Source: an uncultured Buttiauxella sp.
GTDB lineage: Bacteria; Pseudomonadota; Gammaproteobacteria; Enterobacterales; Enterobacteriaceae
Reading direction: 5' to 3'
DNA: 64,000 bases
Assembly (NCBI GenBank): GCA_946480445.1
Contig: CAMLJN010000019.1
Coordinates: 1-64,000, forward strand
The stretch's first letter is position 1; the number at the start of each line of letters is the position of its first letter. The notes under the pieces are model-generated. The model was not told the origin of the DNA. It saw only the letters and a list, made by a program, of their open reading frames with translations, and searched no databases. Shown here in pieces: positions 16,330 to 24,995 of this stretch. The translations under genes were made by a program, and so were the position numbers.

Positions 16330-16926
16330 ATGAAAATTTATACTTACCCGCGGAGTCGTTCCCTGAGAGTTATATGGACTCTTGAAGAGCTTAATCTCCA
16401 GTATACCACTGAAGGCGTGGACCTGATGTCCGCAACCCCTGGGTCTTACTCTCCTCATCCCCAGCATAAAGTGCCCGTTCTGGATGATGACGGATTTATA
16501 CTTTTTGAAACCAGCGCTATCTGTAAATATTTATGCTCGTCGGTACCTTCACAGGATTTATATCCCTCTGGCTTAACTGAGCAGGCCATCGTTGAGCAGT
16601 GGATGAGTTTTGCCCTTACAGATTTAGAATCTCCCGTCTGGGCCCTCTTAAAACACCAGGCCTTACTTCCTGAGGCGCTGAAAGTTAAAGAGGTGGTGGC
16701 TGTGGCAAAGGGGGAGGCTTTAAGAGCCATTGAATGTATTGACCGGCAAAATCTGACGAAGTGGATAACAGGGGAAAAATTTACCCTGGCCGATATTTTT
16801 GTCGCTCACAATCTGCTGTGGGCTAAAGCCTGTGGATTACGCCTTAGCGAGCAGATCGAGGCCTATCTGCTGCGCTGCCAGAAACGTCAGGCTTACAGGA
16901 GAGCGCTACTCAGAAATAATGCTTAA
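16330..16926 (+). CDS. Glutathione S-transferase family protein
   Basis: This 198-residue protein has the GST fold. The thioredoxin-like N-terminal domain (KIYTYPRSRSLRVIWTLEEL, HKVPVLDDDGFILFETSAIC) contains the cis-proline and the ETSAI glutathione site. A helical C-terminal domain (KWITGEKFTLADIFVAHNLL) carries the usual N-capping box. The substrate is unknown. The ATG at 16330 is preceded by gggaggtgag; an in-frame GTG at 16321 is less likely. It is a single gene. Confidence 0.88.
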   Translation: MKIYTYPRSRSLRVIWTLEELNLQYTTEGVDLMSATPGSYSPHPQHKVPVLDDDGFILFETSAICKYLCSSVPSQDLYPSGLTEQAIVEQWMSFALTDLESPVWALLKHQALLPEALKVKEVVAVAKGEALRAIECIDRQNLTKWITGEKFTLADIFVAHNLLWAKACGLRLSEQIEAYLLRCQKRQAYRRALLRNNA

Positions 16927-17056
16927 CGTGGTCTGTTCGTTACGCCCTGTCCTGCCGCTGTAGCACGGGAATAACATGATCCTGGCCCGGCCCCGCAGGC
17001 TAAGTTAGTCTGCGGGGCGGAAAAAAGAAGCGTGTCATTCCCAATAATCGCGCGGT

Positions 17057-17584
17057 TTACCGCTGGGGAACCCAGAGTAGTTTATCTGTCGCAAAGCCCA
17101 GGTTGTGTGCAACACGCAGGTAATCGTGCTTCACGGTATCCGGAATGGTTGGCGTACGCGACAGGATCCACAGGTAGTCGCGGTTCGGGCCGCTCACCAG
17201 CGCGTATTGATAGTCGTCATCCAGGGCAATGACGTTGTAGCCGCCATAGAATGGGCCGAAGAAGGAAACCTTCAGCGCCGCGGTGGTGGGGGCGCCGGTA
17301 AAGTAGGCTTTGCCTTCGCTCTCATGCCATTTTTGTTTCTGCGGATCATAACCCCGGTTGAGCACGCTGATGCCGCCGTCGCTGCGCTGGCCGTAGGTCG
17401 CGGTCACCTGCTCCAGCCCGCGCTCAAAGCGGTTTTCCAGGCGGGCGACTTCATACCATTTGCCCAGATAACGGCTGGCATCAAAATGACCGATCGGCAA
17501 AACCCCTTTGGGTGGCGTAGGGGATTTGCAGGCCACCAGCGTCAGCGCAATAGCAACGCCTGTCAGAACGGGCCATACCTTCAT
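17057..17584 (-). CDS. blc: Outer-membrane lipoprotein lipocalin Blc
   Basis: This 175-residue lipocalin begins with a lipoprotein signal (LTLVACKS, lipidated cysteine at residue 19). The lipocalin signature follows (YLGKWYEVARLENRFERG), then later YALVSGPNRDYLWILSRTP. It agrees with E. coli Blc throughout. Blc binds fatty acids and lysophospholipids and is induced in stationary phase by RpoS. It stands alone, divergent from the MerR regulator gene. Confidence 0.96.
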   Translation of the reverse strand: MKVWPVLTGVAIALTLVACKSPTPPKGVLPIGHFDASRYLGKWYEVARLENRFERGLEQVTATYGQRSDGGISVLNRGYDPQKQKWHESEGKAYFTGAPTTAALKVSFFGPFYGGYNVIALDDDYQYALVSGPNRDYLWILSRTPTIPDTVKHDYLRVAHNLGFATDKLLWVPQR

Positions 17585-17702
17585 GTGAACTCCTTTCTTA
17601 ATAGGGCAGGGAAACTAAGTGTAGCGCAAGCACCCAGCCCTTTATTCACTCGGCTTATATTCGTAGTATATTAAGAAAAGTCTATCCCAGCGGGCGCACA
17701 CT

Positions 17703-18431
17703 ATGTCTTACTCTATCGGCGAATTTGCCAGTCTTTGCGGAATTAACGCCACCACGCTTCGGGCATGGCAGCGCCGCTATGGCTTGCTTAAGCCGATGCG
17801 TACCGAGGGCGGCCACCGGCAGTACAGCGATGAGGATGTTCAGCAGGCGCTCAAAATTCTCGACTGGGTGAAAAAAGGCGTGCCTGTCAGCCAGGTAAAA
17901 CCGCTGCTCTCGCGCCCTGGGGCCGGTCGTACCAATAACTGGCTTACCTTGCAGGAAAGGATGTTGCAGCGTCTGAAAGAAGGGAAAATAGAGGCGCTCC
18001 GCCAGCTGATTTACGACTCGGGCCGCGAATATCCCAGGCCTGAGCTGGTCAGGGAAGTGATTCGCCCGCTGCGCAGTAAAGTCTCCGCAAATATTGCGGC
18101 GATGATGACCCTGCGCGAAATCCTCGACGGGATTATTATTTCCTACACTTCATTTTGTCTTGAAGGGGATAAAAAAGCGCCCGGTGATAATTATTTACTG
18201 AGCGGCTGGCATCTTAACGATCCTTGTGAAATCTGGCTGGAGGCCCTTATCCGTTCGGGGCAGGGGCACCGCATCGACGTGCTGCCGGTGTCGCCCGCAG
18301 CGCTGGCTCCGGAAATATTCCCGGATCGTAAATGGCTGCTTGTCACCACGGGGAAAGTAACCGCCGCGCGCAAAAAGCAGATCGATGAGTGGCAGCAGCA
18401 GGTTATTTCTCTCGAAGTCATTACGCTGTAA
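17703..18431 (+). CDS. MerR-family regulator, MlrA/BluR/LitR-like
   Basis: This is a 242-residue protein. The MerR winged helix is at residues 1-70 (YSIGEFASLCGINATTLRAW, RYGLLKPMRTEGGHRQYSDE). A C-terminal domain resembles MlrA and BluR (QERMLQRLKEGKIEALRQLI, MTLREILDGIIISYTSFCL). Elsewhere MerR proteins of the LitR type, some B12-dependent and light-responsive, control operons like the Cfa-like cluster that starts 670 bases downstream. This protein shows no intact B12-binding DxHxxG motif. It is a plausible regulator of that operon but is separated from it by hiuH. Confidence 0.85.
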   Translation: MSYSIGEFASLCGINATTLRAWQRRYGLLKPMRTEGGHRQYSDEDVQQALKILDWVKKGVPVSQVKPLLSRPGAGRTNNWLTLQERMLQRLKEGKIEALRQLIYDSGREYPRPELVREVIRPLRSKVSANIAAMMTLREILDGIIISYTSFCLEGDKKAPGDNYLLSGWHLNDPCEIWLEALIRSGQGHRIDVLPVSPAALAPEIFPDRKWLLVTTGKVTAARKKQIDEWQQQVISLEVITL

Positions 18432-18527
18432 AAATAGGGCTGGCACCAGTTATCACGAAAAGTTGAATATTTTTCTGCGCCAGCGGTGCTAACGTTTTCC
18501 TGTTATTTTCACCAACAGGAAAAAATC

Positions 18528-18938
18528 ATGAAAAAAATCACCGGCCTGATCCTTCTGTCTTCCCTTGCCATCGCACCTGCCGCCTTTAGCGCTCCAGCAG
18601 GTACGCTCAGCGTTCATATCCTCAACCAGCAAACCGGCCTGCCTTCTCCGGATGTCACCGTGACGCTGGAAAAGCAGCAGCAGGGGGGCTGGACCACGCT
18701 GGCCTCGGGCAAAACTGACGCCGACGGACGCATTAAATCGCTTTATCCGCAGGAAGGGGATATGCAGCCGGGTGTCTACAAAGTTACTTTCAAAACCGGC
18801 GAATACTTCCACGCTCACAAGCAGGCTTCGTTCTTCCCCGAAATCCCCGTTCTGTTTAGCGTCAGCCGCAGCAATGAAAAGCTGCATATCCCGCTGCTGC
18901 TAAGTCAGTACGGCTACTCCACCTACAAAGGAAGCTGA
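18528..18938 (+). CDS. hiuH: 5-hydroxyisourate hydrolase, periplasmic (transthyretin-like)
   Basis: This 136-residue protein has a signal peptide ([20 protein letters not shown]). The mature HIU hydrolase carries [37 protein letters not shown] and the hallmark C-terminal YGYSTYKGS. It hydrolyses 5-hydroxyisourate in urate breakdown. The match to E. coli HiuH is strong. The ATG at 18528 follows aggaaa. It ends in a strong terminator. Confidence 0.96.
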   Translation: MKKITGLILLSSLAIAPAAFSAPAGTLSVHILNQQTGLPSPDVTVTLEKQQQGGWTTLASGKTDADGRIKSLYPQEGDMQPGVYKVTFKTGEYFHAHKQASFFPEIPVLFSVSRSNEKLHIPLLLSQYGYSTYKGS

Positions 18939-18949
18939 TCTGGCGTGAT

Positions 18950-18974
18950 GCTCCCGACTTTTCGGGAGCTTTTT
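18950..18974 (+). terminator. Rho-independent terminator of hiuH
   Basis: The arms gctcccga (18950-18957) and tcgggagc (18962-18969) are followed by five T residues. Confidence 0.9.
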
Positions 18975-19029
18975 GATTGAGCTTAATTGATTGTAATATA
19001 TCAGTAAAAAATTATATCACCGCTGAAAC

Positions 19030-19037
19030 TTGTACAA
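19030..19037. promoter_or_regulatory. Candidate MerR-type operator in the lipid-operon promoter
   Basis: The palindrome ttgtacaa lies 68 bases before the first gene of the operon, inside an AT-rich promoter-like stretch. TGTACA-type sites are described for LitR/CarH-like MerR regulators. The link to the regulator at 17703 is inference. Confidence 0.35.
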
Positions 19038-19104
19038 ATAAAAGTAATTGTGTAGGTTTAGATCATGCAATTACGCAGCTTTGTCCACGGTCAGGGTGAG
19101 CCTT

Positions 19105-19539
19105 ATGAGCACAGTGCAGTCCGTCGTCTCCCGGTTTATTGACTATTACAGCGAGCTAAAGAGCCAGCCACCGTCGGCCCTGTCCGGGCTCTATCATCCC
19201 GAAGCTGTGCTGATCGATCCCTTTGGCGAGCACCAGGGCGCAGCTGCGATTCAGCGCTATTTCACCCACCTGCTGACGAATGTGGACCGCTGCCGGTTCA
19301 TCATTGATTCTCCCCTGTGTACTGACCAGCGCTTTGCGGTGACCTGGACTATGTGCTGGTCGCATCCACGCATAGCGGGTGGCGAAATGCTGACTCTGCC
19401 GGGCTGTTCCGTGGTCGACGTGGAGGACCGGCTGGTTGTGCGGCAGCGCGATTACTACGATGCCGGGGAAATGATCTACGAACACCTGCCCATTCTGGGC
19501 TGGGCAGTGCGCAGTGTTAAAAGGAGGGTGCGCTCATGA
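19105..19539 (+). CDS. SnoaL-like (NTF2-fold) protein, first gene of the lipid-modification operon
   Basis: This 144-residue protein has the SnoaL/NTF2 pattern: VVSRFIDYYSELKSQPPSAL, LYHPEAVLIDPFGEHQG, IQRYFTHLL and a late MLTLPGCSVVDVEDRLVVRQ. Members of the fold often act as small-molecule isomerases or as accessory subunits. It overlaps the SDR gene by four bases and opens an eight-gene run ending at 24985. The same gene accompanies Cfa-like operons in other Gammaproteobacteria. Confidence 0.82.
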   Translation: MSTVQSVVSRFIDYYSELKSQPPSALSGLYHPEAVLIDPFGEHQGAAAIQRYFTHLLTNVDRCRFIIDSPLCTDQRFAVTWTMCWSHPRIAGGEMLTLPGCSVVDVEDRLVVRQRDYYDAGEMIYEHLPILGWAVRSVKRRVRS

Positions 19540-20255
19540 CGACTGTCCTTATCACTGGCGCAAGCTCCGGCATCGGCGCGGGGCTGGCGAAGGCCTGGGC
19601 TGATGATGGCTGTCAGGTGATAGCCTGCGGTCGCGATCCTGTTCGGCTGGAGGCGCTGCATCGGTACAGCCCGAACATTCGGCCGCTGTCGTTTGATATG
19701 ACGGACAGGCAGGCCTGCCATGAGGCGCTGGCGGGCTGCTGTGTCGATCTGGCCATTCTCTGCGCGGGGACCTGTGAATATCTGGATCATGGCGTAGTTG
19801 ATGCGGCATTGGTGGAACGGGTGATGAGCGCTAATTTCCAGGGGCCGGTCAACTGTCTTGCGGCGCTGCAGGCACAGCTGGCTCCCGGCAGCCGCGTGGT
19901 GCTGGTGAGTTCAATGGCTCATTGGCTTCCCTTTCCGCGCGCAGAGGCTTACGGCGCGTCTAAAGCCGCGCTCACCTGGTTTGCGAACTGCCTGCGTCTG
20001 GACTGGGAACCGAAAGGTATTGCCGTCACGGTCGTCTCTCCGGGCTTTGTCGATACGCCGCTCACCCGTAAAAATGATTTTTCCATGCCTGGCCTCGTGA
20101 GCGTGGATCAGGCCGTGGTGGCTATCCGTCGCGGCGTGGCGCAGGGGAAAGCACACATTGCTTTTCCTGCGGGCTTTGGCCTGGTGCTGGGACTGTTGTC
20201 TGCGCTGCCCGCTTTCGTGCAGCGGGCGCTGCTGCGCAGGATGGTACGCCCATGA
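19536..20255 (+). CDS. Short-chain dehydrogenase/reductase of the lipid operon
   Basis: This 239-residue classical SDR has a nucleotide motif TGASSGIG at residues 7-14, LCAGTC in place of NNAG, a catalytic serine at 125-126, and Y139-G-A-S-K143. The C-terminal region is hydrophobic and basic (LLSALPAFVQRALLRRMV), suggesting membrane contact. The substrate is unknown but presumably a modified acyl chain, given the Cfa-like neighbour. It overlaps both adjacent genes by four bases. Confidence 0.9.
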   Translation: MTTVLITGASSGIGAGLAKAWADDGCQVIACGRDPVRLEALHRYSPNIRPLSFDMTDRQACHEALAGCCVDLAILCAGTCEYLDHGVVDAALVERVMSANFQGPVNCLAALQAQLAPGSRVVLVSSMAHWLPFPRAEAYGASKAALTWFANCLRLDWEPKGIAVTVVSPGFVDTPLTRKNDFSMPGLVSVDQAVVAIRRGVAQGKAHIAFPAGFGLVLGLLSALPAFVQRALLRRMVRP

Positions 20256-21508
20256 ACATTGCGATTATTGGCAGCGGGATCGCGGGCTTAACCTGCGCCT
20301 GGCGGCTGGCGGGGCATCACCGGGTTACGCTTTTTGAAGCTGAGCCTACCGTGGGGGGCCATACCGCCACGGTAGACGTCACCACGCCTGAAGGCATCTT
20401 TGCCGTCGATACCGGGTTTATTGTTTATAACGATCGCACCTATCCGCGCTTTATGGGCCTGCTGAGCGAGCTGGGCATTAGCGGGCAGAAAACGCAGATG
20501 AGCTTCTCCGTGCATAACCCTCAAAGCGGGCTGGAGTATAACGGCCACACGCTCGTCTCGCTGTTTGCCCAGCGTCGCAACTTGTTCAATCCGGCTTTCT
20601 GGGGGCTGCTCAAAGAGATCGTGCGTTTTAATCGCCTGGCGAAACAGGCGCTGGTGGGCCGCGTTAATGAGCACGAGACGCTGCAAACGTTTCTCGACCA
20701 GCACCGTTTCAACGCTTTTTTTGCCCGCCACTACATCCTGCCGATGGGCGCAGCTGTCTGGTCATCATCGCTTCAGGAAATGCGCCGTTTTCCGCTGCCG
20801 CTGTTTTTGCATTTTTTTGCCAACCACGGTCTGCTGGATGTCACCCATCGTCCGCAGTGGTACGTGGTTCCGGGCGGCTCGCGTGAGTATGTTCGCGCCA
20901 TACTGACGCAATTAGGCGATCGGCTTACGGTGCGCGTTAGCTCCCCGGTGCAAAAGGTTATCCGTCATGACCAGGGCGTAGAGGTTAGGCTTGCGGATGC
21001 GTCCTGTCAGTTCGATCAGGTGATTTTCGCCTGCCACTCCGGGCAGGCTCTGGCGATGCTCGATAACCCTACCCAGGCCGAAACGGAAGTGCTGGGGGAT
21101 ATCGGCTGGCAGCGCAACGAAGTGGTTCTGCACGGCGACAAACGCTGGCTGCCAGAGCGCGAACGAGCCTGGGCGAGCTGGAACTATCGCCTGAGCGGGG
21201 AGGATCAGACCCGGGCCTGCGTCACTTACAGCATGAATATTTTACAAGGTCTGCCTGAAGGCGCGCCTTTATTCTGCGTCACCCTCAATCCGCAAACGCC
21301 TGTTGATGAGCGTTACGTCTGGAAGCGTTTTGTCTACGAGCATCCGCTTTTCAATCCGCAAAGCTGGCGCGCCCAGGCGCGTCGCGGGGAGATTAACGGC
21401 CAGCAACGCAGCTGGTTCTGCGGCGCTTACTGGTACAACGGCTTCCACGAAGACGGGGTGCGCAGCGCGCTCGATGTGGTGAAGGGCATCGCCGGGGAGG
21501 GCCAGTAA
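20252..21508 (+). CDS. FAD-dependent amine-oxidase-like oxidoreductase
   Basis: This is a 418-residue protein with an N-terminal dinucleotide motif MNIAIIGSGIAGLTCAWRL (G7, G9, G12) followed by FEAEPTVGGHTATV, as in flavin amine oxidase and desaturase-like proteins. It belongs to the family that accompanies DUF1365 and Cfa-like genes. In Rhodobacter a comparable protein acts in furan fatty-acid formation, so acyl-chain oxidation is a reasonable guess here. Confidence 0.88.
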   Translation: MNIAIIGSGIAGLTCAWRLAGHHRVTLFEAEPTVGGHTATVDVTTPEGIFAVDTGFIVYNDRTYPRFMGLLSELGISGQKTQMSFSVHNPQSGLEYNGHTLVSLFAQRRNLFNPAFWGLLKEIVRFNRLAKQALVGRVNEHETLQTFLDQHRFNAFFARHYILPMGAAVWSSSLQEMRRFPLPLFLHFFANHGLLDVTHRPQWYVVPGGSREYVRAILTQLGDRLTVRVSSPVQKVIRHDQGVEVRLADASCQFDQVIFACHSGQALAMLDNPTQAETEVLGDIGWQRNEVVLHGDKRWLPERERAWASWNYRLSGEDQTRACVTYSMNILQGLPEGAPLFCVTLNPQTPVDERYVWKRFVYEHPLFNPQSWRAQARRGEINGQQRSWFCGAYWYNGFHEDGVRSALDVVKGIAGEGQ

Positions 21509-21509
21509 T

Positions 21510-22232
21510 ATGCAAAGCTGCCTGTATCACGGCACCCTGCGCCATCGCCGCTTCCGGCCGCGGGCGCACCATTTTCGCTACAGCGTCTTTATGGCCTGGC
21601 TCGATCTGGATGAGCTGGAGGCGCTGCCCTTGGTGGGGATCCGTCGTAACAAGTTCGCCGCCGCGTCCTTTCACGATGCGGATTATAAACTGGGCCAGCC
21701 GCTTAAAACGAAGGTGCTGGACAGGCTGGAAAACCTGACCGGCGAGCGTACCGATGGCCGCGTAATGCTGCTTACCCAGCTGCGCTATTTTGGCTTTCAT
21801 TTTAACCCGGTCAATTTTTATTACTGCTACGACAGCCAGCAGACGTTGCGCTGGGTGCTGACCGAGGTTCGCAACACCCCGTGGAATGAGCGGCATTATT
21901 ATGCGGTAAACGGTCAGGAGGCGCGTCCGCAGGCAAAAGCCTTTCACGTTTCCCCCTTCAATCCAATGGATATGGTTTATCACTGGCGCTTCAATAGCCC
22001 CGGCGAACGGTTGCAGATGCATATCGAAAACCATCAGGACGCAAAAGTCTTTGACGCCACGCTGACGCTGGCCCGGAAACCCCTTACGCGGGCGGCACTG
22101 ACTTCGCTGCTGCTGCGCATTCCGTTGATGACGCTGAAAACCGTCCTCGCTATTTACTGGCAGGCGCTGCGGCTGTGGCTTAAGCGCGTGCCTTTATATA
22201 ATCATCCCGTTAGCAGGAGTAAACGCTCATGA
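21510..22232 (+). CDS. DUF1365 family protein
   Basis: This 240-residue protein shows the DUF1365 layout: CLYHGTLRHRRFRPRAHHFR, YSVFMAWLDLDEL, TQLRYFGFHFNPVNFYYCYD and FHVSPFNPMDMVYHWRF. The family has no firm biochemical role but is almost always encoded with Cfa-like methyltransferases. It starts one base after the FAD gene ends and overlaps the next gene by four bases. Confidence 0.9.
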   Translation: MQSCLYHGTLRHRRFRPRAHHFRYSVFMAWLDLDELEALPLVGIRRNKFAAASFHDADYKLGQPLKTKVLDRLENLTGERTDGRVMLLTQLRYFGFHFNPVNFYYCYDSQQTLRWVLTEVRNTPWNERHYYAVNGQEARPQAKAFHVSPFNPMDMVYHWRFNSPGERLQMHIENHQDAKVFDATLTLARKPLTRAALTSLLLRIPLMTLKTVLAIYWQALRLWLKRVPLYNHPVSRSKRS

Positions 22233-23449
22233 CCGATCCTGCCTTTGCGATTGAACCCGATATTCCGCGCACTGTTCGCCTCGCGCGCTGGCTCCTTTTT
22301 CGTCTGCTGACCGGCATACGACAGGGATCGCTCACCCTGCATGAAGGCAACCAGACCTTCCATTTTGGTGATGCCACGGCCCCGCTGCGCGCCGAAGTGC
22401 GTATCCTGACGCCTGCCGTTTACCGGCGTGTGCTGACGGGAGGTAGCCTTGCCGCCGCCGAGGCCTGGATAGACGGCGAGTGGGAAACGCATCAGCTCAC
22501 CGCTTTATTACAGATTTTAGCCCTCAATGCTCAGGTGCTGGGAAGGCTGGAAAGCGGCTTCCGCCTGCTGGGCAGGCCTGTGGAGCGGCTGCGTCACTGG
22601 ATGCGGCGTAACCATCGTCAGCAGGCGCGGGAAAACATCGCTGCCCATTACGACCTGGGCAACCTGTTTTACTCGCATTTTCTCGACGAAGAGCTGCTCT
22701 ACTCCAGCGCGCTGTTCACCGCCGACGACCAGGATCTTAGCTGCGCCCAGCGGGCCAAAATGGCGCGCCTGTGCGAGCAGCTGGCGCTGACACCGGGCGA
22801 TCACCTGCTGGAGATCGGCACCGGCTGGGGAGCGCTGGCGGAATATGCCGCCCGTCACTATGGCTGTCGTGTCACCACGACAACCCTGTCGCGCGAGCAG
22901 TACACCTGGGCGCAGGCCCGCATTGCCCGGGCGGGGCTTGAGGATAAAGTTCAGGTTCTGCTTTGCGATTACCGCGATCTGACCGGTGAATTCGACAAAC
23001 TGGTGTCGGTGGAGATGATTGAAGCCGTGGGTAAACGCTTTCTGCCCGCGTTCTTTCGCACCTGTCAGGCGCGCCTGCGTCCCGGTGGCAAAATGGTGAT
23101 TCAGGCTATCACCATTCAGGATCAGCGCTATCGCGATTACAGCAAAAGCGTCGACTTTATTCAGCGCTATATCTTCCCCGGTGGTTTTTTGCCGAGCATC
23201 ACGGCGATGAGCGAACAAATGACGCGTCACACAGATTTCGTGGTGCGTAACCTGTTCGATATGGGACCGGACTATGCCCGGACGCTGGCGCACTGGCGTC
23301 AGCGTTTTCTGCTCGCCTGGCAGGACATTGAAAAACTCGGCTTTGACGAGCGATTCCGCCGCATGTGGCTTTACTACTTTGGTTACTGCGAAGCCGGATT
23401 TAACGCGCGTACCATCAGCGTGGTGCAGCTCACGGCAGAACGTGTATGA
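22229..23449 (+). CDS. Cyclopropane-fatty-acyl-phospholipid synthase family SAM-dependent methyltransferase
   Basis: This 406-residue protein has the Cfa signature AHYDLGNLFYSHFLDEELLY (residues 139-158) and SAM motif I (LLEIGTGWGALAEYA, about 193-207). It also has VSVEMIEAVG and the late YRDYSKSVDFIQRYIFPGG and LYYFGYCEAGF. Cfa enzymes add a methylene or methyl group to double bonds of phospholipid acyl chains at the membrane. This is not the housekeeping cfa but the operon type linked with DUF1365 and FAD genes. The products may be branched, cyclopropane or furan acyl chains. Confidence 0.92.
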   Translation: MTDPAFAIEPDIPRTVRLARWLLFRLLTGIRQGSLTLHEGNQTFHFGDATAPLRAEVRILTPAVYRRVLTGGSLAAAEAWIDGEWETHQLTALLQILALNAQVLGRLESGFRLLGRPVERLRHWMRRNHRQQARENIAAHYDLGNLFYSHFLDEELLYSSALFTADDQDLSCAQRAKMARLCEQLALTPGDHLLEIGTGWGALAEYAARHYGCRVTTTTLSREQYTWAQARIARAGLEDKVQVLLCDYRDLTGEFDKLVSVEMIEAVGKRFLPAFFRTCQARLRPGGKMVIQAITIQDQRYRDYSKSVDFIQRYIFPGGFLPSITAMSEQMTRHTDFVVRNLFDMGPDYARTLAHWRQRFLLAWQDIEKLGFDERFRRMWLYYFGYCEAGFNARTISVVQLTAERV

Positions 23450-23946
23450 ACCGCCATGTGCAGGTCTTTGTACTGGCCATCGCGTTCGACCTTTACTGGA
23501 CGCTGGTGGTGCTGTTTCGTGAACGCGGCGTGCTGCTGTGGAGTACCCTCGCGATACTGGCCTGCCTCATGCTGAAACCTGCCCAGCGCGTATACGCCCT
23601 TGTGCTCGCCGTCTCGGGTGGTTTCATTGATGCGATCTGGGCGTTTACCGGGCTTATCCGCTTTAACGGCGAGGGCTTTTTGCCGCTGTGGATGATGGCG
23701 CTCTGGCTTATGTTCGCCTGTGTCTGGACCCGCCTGGCGTACACCACGGCGTTGCCGGGCTGGATGCTGGCCCTGCTGGGGACGCTGGGCGGCCCGCTCG
23801 CTTACTGGATCGGTGAACGGCTGGGCGCCATCGTCTTCCTGGAGCCGACTTTTATCGTTTTAAGCTGGTTGATGCTGGGATGGCTGGTCGTGATGCTGTT
23901 TTTCCATTTCCTGATGGGGAGGCGAAAATGGGATACCCTTTACTGA
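23446..23946 (+). CDS. DUF2878 integral membrane protein
   Basis: This 166-residue protein is largely hydrophobic with about five to six predicted helices (VFVLAIAFDLYWTLVVLF, LWMMALWLMFACVWTRL, FIVLSWLMLGWLVVMLFF). It matches the DUF2878 type found in this operon in Vibrio, Shewanella and Pseudomonas. Function is unknown. It overlaps the Cfa-like gene by four bases and the next gene by 19 bases. Confidence 0.82.
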   Translation: MNRHVQVFVLAIAFDLYWTLVVLFRERGVLLWSTLAILACLMLKPAQRVYALVLAVSGGFIDAIWAFTGLIRFNGEGFLPLWMMALWLMFACVWTRLAYTTALPGWMLALLGTLGGPLAYWIGERLGAIVFLEPTFIVLSWLMLGWLVVMLFFHFLMGRRKWDTLY

Positions 23947-24455
23947 TACTGCTCTGGTTAATAACCGCCACGCCACTTGCCTGTGCCGCCGACTGGTTAA
24001 GCTGGCGCAATGTGGGGGAGGCAACGCTTACCTGGGGTCCGTTCACCGTTTATACCTCGCAGCTGCGCACGCCCGATGGCCACTATAACGGGCCGTATCA
24101 GGATCAGGCGTTGATTATCACCTATCAGCGCGAGATCGAACGCGACGAGCTGGTCGACGCCACCCGCGAACAGTGGCAGATGCAGGGGATCCTTAAGCGG
24201 GAACCACAAAGCGCGACGTGGCTAAAGATGTTAGAGAGGCTGTGGCCGGATGTGCATCAGGGGACTCAGCTTGCGTTTGTCTTCAACAACGGGCAGGGGC
24301 AGTTCTGGTATCGCGCGTCGGCGGCGCAAAAAACGTTCACCCCGCTTGGGCCGCCGCAGCTGGCCGACTTCAGTACAAACTTTCTGGCCATCTGGCTCGA
24401 TCCCCGCACGCAATATCCCGAACTGCGCCAGCAGTTGATCGGAGGTAAGAAATGA
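23928..24455 (+). CDS. Chalcone isomerase-like secreted protein
   Basis: This 175-residue protein has a signal peptide (MGYPLLILLWLITATPLACA, then ADWLSW). The mature part (VGEATLTWGPFTVYTSQLRT, LIITYQREIERDELVDATREQW) fits the bacterial chalcone-isomerase-like family. In eukaryotes members of this fold bind fatty acids, which fits the lipid operon. The ATG at 23928 follows ggggaggcg. It overlaps the following DUF3833 gene by four bases. Confidence 0.8.
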   Translation: MGYPLLILLWLITATPLACAADWLSWRNVGEATLTWGPFTVYTSQLRTPDGHYNGPYQDQALIITYQREIERDELVDATREQWQMQGILKREPQSATWLKMLERLWPDVHQGTQLAFVFNNGQGQFWYRASAAQKTFTPLGPPQLADFSTNFLAIWLDPRTQYPELRQQLIGGKK

Positions 24456-24985
24456 AACGTATTTTGCGCCTGGGCCTGGCCCTGATGATGTTGTTGGCAG
24501 GTTGTAGCACAGAGATCGGCGACTATCGGCAGCAGCAGCCGCCGCTCGATATTTTCCACTATTTCAACGGTAAAACAGAGGCCTGGGGAATGGTACAGGA
24601 TCGCAGCGGTAAGCAGCTGCGGCGCTTTCACGTTGCGATTGATGGCGATGTCGTGGGCGAGACGCTGACGCTCCATGAAAAGTTCGTGTATGACGACGGT
24701 GAGAAGCAGCAGCGCGTGTGGCATATCCGTCGCGTAAGCGCCGATCGTTATGAAGGCACGGCTGGAGATATTGCGGGCGTGGCGACAGGGCAGGCGGCAG
24801 GCAACGCCTTTAACTGGCAATACAGCATGAATGTTAAAGCAGACGGCAACACCTGGCTGCTGCACTTTGATGACTGGATGTATCTGCAGGACGGGACGCA
24901 TCTTTTCAATAAAACTGAGATGAAGAAATTTGGCTTCACCGTTGGCACGGTCACGCTCTTCTTCACCCGTCAAGCGCCAGAATGA
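24452..24985 (+). CDS. DUF3833 lipoprotein, last gene of the lipid operon
   Basis: This 177-residue lipoprotein has a signal with lipobox LLAGCSTE (lipidated cysteine at residue 18). The mature part, with ALARGE-scale beta pattern around FHYFNGKTEAWGMVQDRSGK and DDWMYLQDGTHLFNKTEM, fits DUF3833. Function is unknown; it is a constant partner of the preceding genes. Confidence 0.88.
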   Translation: MKRILRLGLALMMLLAGCSTEIGDYRQQQPPLDIFHYFNGKTEAWGMVQDRSGKQLRRFHVAIDGDVVGETLTLHEKFVYDDGEKQQRVWHIRRVSADRYEGTAGDIAGVATGQAAGNAFNWQYSMNVKADGNTWLLHFDDWMYLQDGTHLFNKTEMKKFGFTVGTVTLFFTRQAPE

Positions 24986-24995
24986 GGATAAGACC

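Noticed and set aside
16991..17017. Terminator between the GST and blc genes
   Set aside because: The stem ccccgcag/ctgcgggg is clear, but neither strand has a T run after it, so I did not list it as a terminator.
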